Source: Sutterella sp.
Lineage (GTDB): Bacteria > Pseudomonadota > Gammaproteobacteria > Burkholderiales > Burkholderiaceae_F
DNA: 64,000 nucleotides
Assembly (NCBI GenBank): GCA_019418605.1
Contig: DYBN01000064.1
Location: 42,020 to 106,019 of the forward strand
Reading direction: 5' to 3'
In this document: positions 63,790 to 64,000 of the stretch, in pieces
Numbering within the stretch: the stretch's first letter is position 1
How the letters are laid out: every line of letters begins with the position of its first letter
The notes under the pieces: generated by a model
Told to the model about the DNA's origin: nothing
What the model saw: the letters and a program-made list of their open reading frames with translations, nothing else
Database searches by the model: none
Translations under genes and position numbers: made by a program

Positions 63790-64000
63790 CCACTCGACTT
63801 CCTTGCGCCGCGCTTTCTGATGCGGGCGCAGGGAATCGCTTCTTTCCTTTCGCCGCGCCCGGCCTTTAGCGTGCCGTGCGCGGCGTTTTGCACTCTTCAC
63901 TCCTCTGACGGCCCGAGGCGCGGGCGCCCGCCGCAGCCGCCTTTGAACCCGACTTTTATACCAAATTGGACAAAATCGCGCCGGAAGCCTTGATTGACGG

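Overview
The window is high-GC DNA (with a few AT-rich patches) from what looks like a Betaproteobacterium of the order Burkholderiales, most likely Sutterellaceae-like. This rests on gene content and synteny (ddl-ftsQ-ftsA, trxA-rho-rpmE2, yjgA-mog, carAB-greA), on an asaccharolytic-looking transporter set (LysP-type permease, dicarboxylate/amino-acid symporter), and on protein similarity recalled from memory. No database was searched, so the family-level placement is an inference.

Layout. 1-3.3 kb: end of the division/cell-wall cluster (ddl partial, ftsQ, ftsA); ftsZ does not follow. 3.7-5.5 kb: AT-rich DUF262/DUF1524 (GmrSD-like) putative defence gene on the minus strand. 5.8-13.1 kb: metabolic and accessory genes (ADP-ribosylglycohydrolase, mdaB, sotB-yigZ, AAA/PD-DEXK protein, ArnT-like glycosyltransferase). 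13.3-15.9 kb: rpmE2, rho, trxA. 16.5-22.3 kb: carA, gmhA, carB, greA. 22.5-24.8 kb: phoR-phoB with a clear three-repeat PHO box. 25.4-26.7 kb: cation-coupled dicarboxylate/amino-acid symporter. 27.1-30.6 kb: five tandem copies of a 456-bp repeat, each carrying an extended -10 promoter and a predicted ~71-nt structured small RNA; copy 4 is split by a complete 1331-bp ISAzo13-type insertion sequence with matched ends and a 3-bp target duplication. 31.0-33.8 kb: ferric-reductase-like membrane flavoprotein and lysP.

34-55 kb is dominated by signalling and surface attachment: a CheB-CheR-PAS fusion, a large EAL protein, an operon EAL / periplasmic solute-binding protein / membrane GGDEF, a LysR regulator, a complete chaperone-usher fimbrial locus (two chaperones, usher, putative tip protein, two fimbrins), and another EAL protein directly upstream of the fimbrial operon. 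The GGDEF gene and the fimbria-linked EAL gene each carry a long poly-G tract (G11 and G13) just after the catalytic domain, a sign of possible slippage variation. 55-64 kb: MFS transporter, exported ABM-domain protein, SGNH hydrolase, two aldo/keto reductases, a MogA-carboxylesterase fusion, yjgA/darP and htpX.

The most novel-looking element is the tandem small-RNA array at 27.1-30.6 kb; next are the poly-G tracts in two c-di-GMP genes, the EAL-SBP-GGDEF operon, the MogA-esterase fusion and the DUF262 gene next to the broken division cluster.
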